From an uncultured Clostridium sp. (GTDB lineage Bacteria; Bacillota; Clostridia; TANB77; CAG-508), in the NCBI GenBank assembly GCA_947368535.1, contig CANBHY010000001.1:232968-296967 (forward strand): 64,000 bases of DNA, written 5' to 3'. Below are positions 63,742 through 64,000 of this stretch, in pieces (the first letter of the stretch is position 1; the number at the start of each line of letters is the position of its first letter). Below the pieces are notes generated by a model that was not told the origin of the DNA, did no database searches, and saw only the letters and a program-made list of their open reading frames with translations. Made by a program: the position numbers and the translations under genes.

Positions 63742-64000
63742 TTATTCTATTTCTATTTTGCTATTTTCTTCTAATTTTTTTCTATATGATTTAATCTTTA
63801 TTCGTATTTCTATAAAGTCCATTATTAAAACTTTTATTATTGCTACAATTGGTACTGATAAGAACATTCCTATTATTCCAAAGAATTCTCCACCAACTGT
63901 TACTGCAAATATAACTAGTACTGGGCTAATCTTTAATCCATCTCCTAAAATTTTGGGATTAATGATATTAGAATCAATTTGTTGTAATATTATTACTGTT
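63742..64000 (-). CDS. AI-2E family transporter, C-terminal part
   Basis: 86 codons are visible before the window edge cuts the gene. The part seen, ending GDGLKISPVLVIFAVTVGGE, FFGIIGMFLSVPIVAIIKVL and a charged tail, is the conserved final helix-loop-helix of AI-2E/PerM family transporters. Substrate unknown. Confidence 0.85.
   Translation of the reverse strand, partial: TVIILQQIDSNIINPKILGDGLKISPVLVIFAVTVGGEFFGIIGMFLSVPIVAIIKVLIMDFIEIRIKIKSYRKKLEENSKIEIE

Noticed and set aside
1..64000. CRISPR arrays, insertion sequences, tRNA, rRNA and replication origin
   Set aside because: No regularly spaced direct repeats, transposase genes, tRNA cloverleaves, rRNA or DnaA-box clusters were recognised by reading; a computational scan was not possible.

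Overview
The window is a low-GC, Gram-positive Firmicutes chromosome segment, most likely from an uncultured gut-type Clostridia. The evidence is AT-rich coding and spacers, strong AGGAGG-type ribosome sites, frequent TTG/GTG starts, the yybT(gdpP)-rplI-dnaB and dnaG-rpoD orders, class III anaerobic NTP reductase, the LL-DAP aminotransferase lysine route, sortases, and spore markers (sigma-G, YmxH, a SpoIVFA/SpoIVFB pair, SleB-type hydrolase). No rRNA, tRNA or CRISPR array was seen. Nearly all housekeeping genes lie on the minus strand.

Layout. 1-2.6 kb: a phage-style lysis pair, with a partial glycoside-hydrolase-like lysin (cut by the window edge) preceded by a holin. 2.7-15.3 kb: an accessory stretch where AT-rich native genes alternate with small stand-alone transcription units of clearly higher GC. 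These units have their own sigma-A-like promoter (17-bp spacer in most), strong ribosome site and a hairpin at the end. They encode two GNATs, a SleB hydrolase, a Cys-rich 72-aa protein and several orphans. A further unit, encoding a HELGH metalloprotease, sits at 35.3 kb. 13.0-14.9 kb: a DapF-like racemase paralog with an M20 deacylase, preceded by a possible 29-aa leader peptide and a terminator. 15.3-18.7 kb: rpoD-dnaG. 18.9-21.6 kb: nrdDG. 22-29 kb: ftsH, tilS, dnaB, rplI, gdpP. 29-35 kb: dapL, a class B sortase with its probable cell-wall thioredoxin-like substrate, spoIVFB and a frameshifted M23 (spoIVFA-like) gene, ymxH and sigG. 36-45.8 kb: dapF, MBL hydrolase, SDR, patatin, MscS, second sortase, CarD, dUTPase, a frameshifted prepilin-like gene, a J-domain protein, a G5/lysozyme-like protein and LemA. 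45.9-49.7 kb: gatCAB with a nucleotidase inserted. 51.5-60 kb: hslO and rpoBC. 60-64 kb: CNNM transporter, rpsT, small membrane proteins and a partial AI-2E transporter.

The genes fall into information processing (rpoBC, rpoD, dnaG, dnaB, rpsT, rplI, tilS, gatCAB), nucleotide and DAP metabolism, c-di-AMP turnover, cell-envelope assembly and sporulation. The most unusual features are the scattered high-GC single-gene cassettes, two single-base frameshifts whose other frame restores the family ending, the sortase B/thioredoxin pair, and several hairpins placed where they could regulate (dapF ribosome site, dapF-like leader, rpoB leader, rpoB-rpoC spacer). All calls are from reading the sequence; no database search was run.
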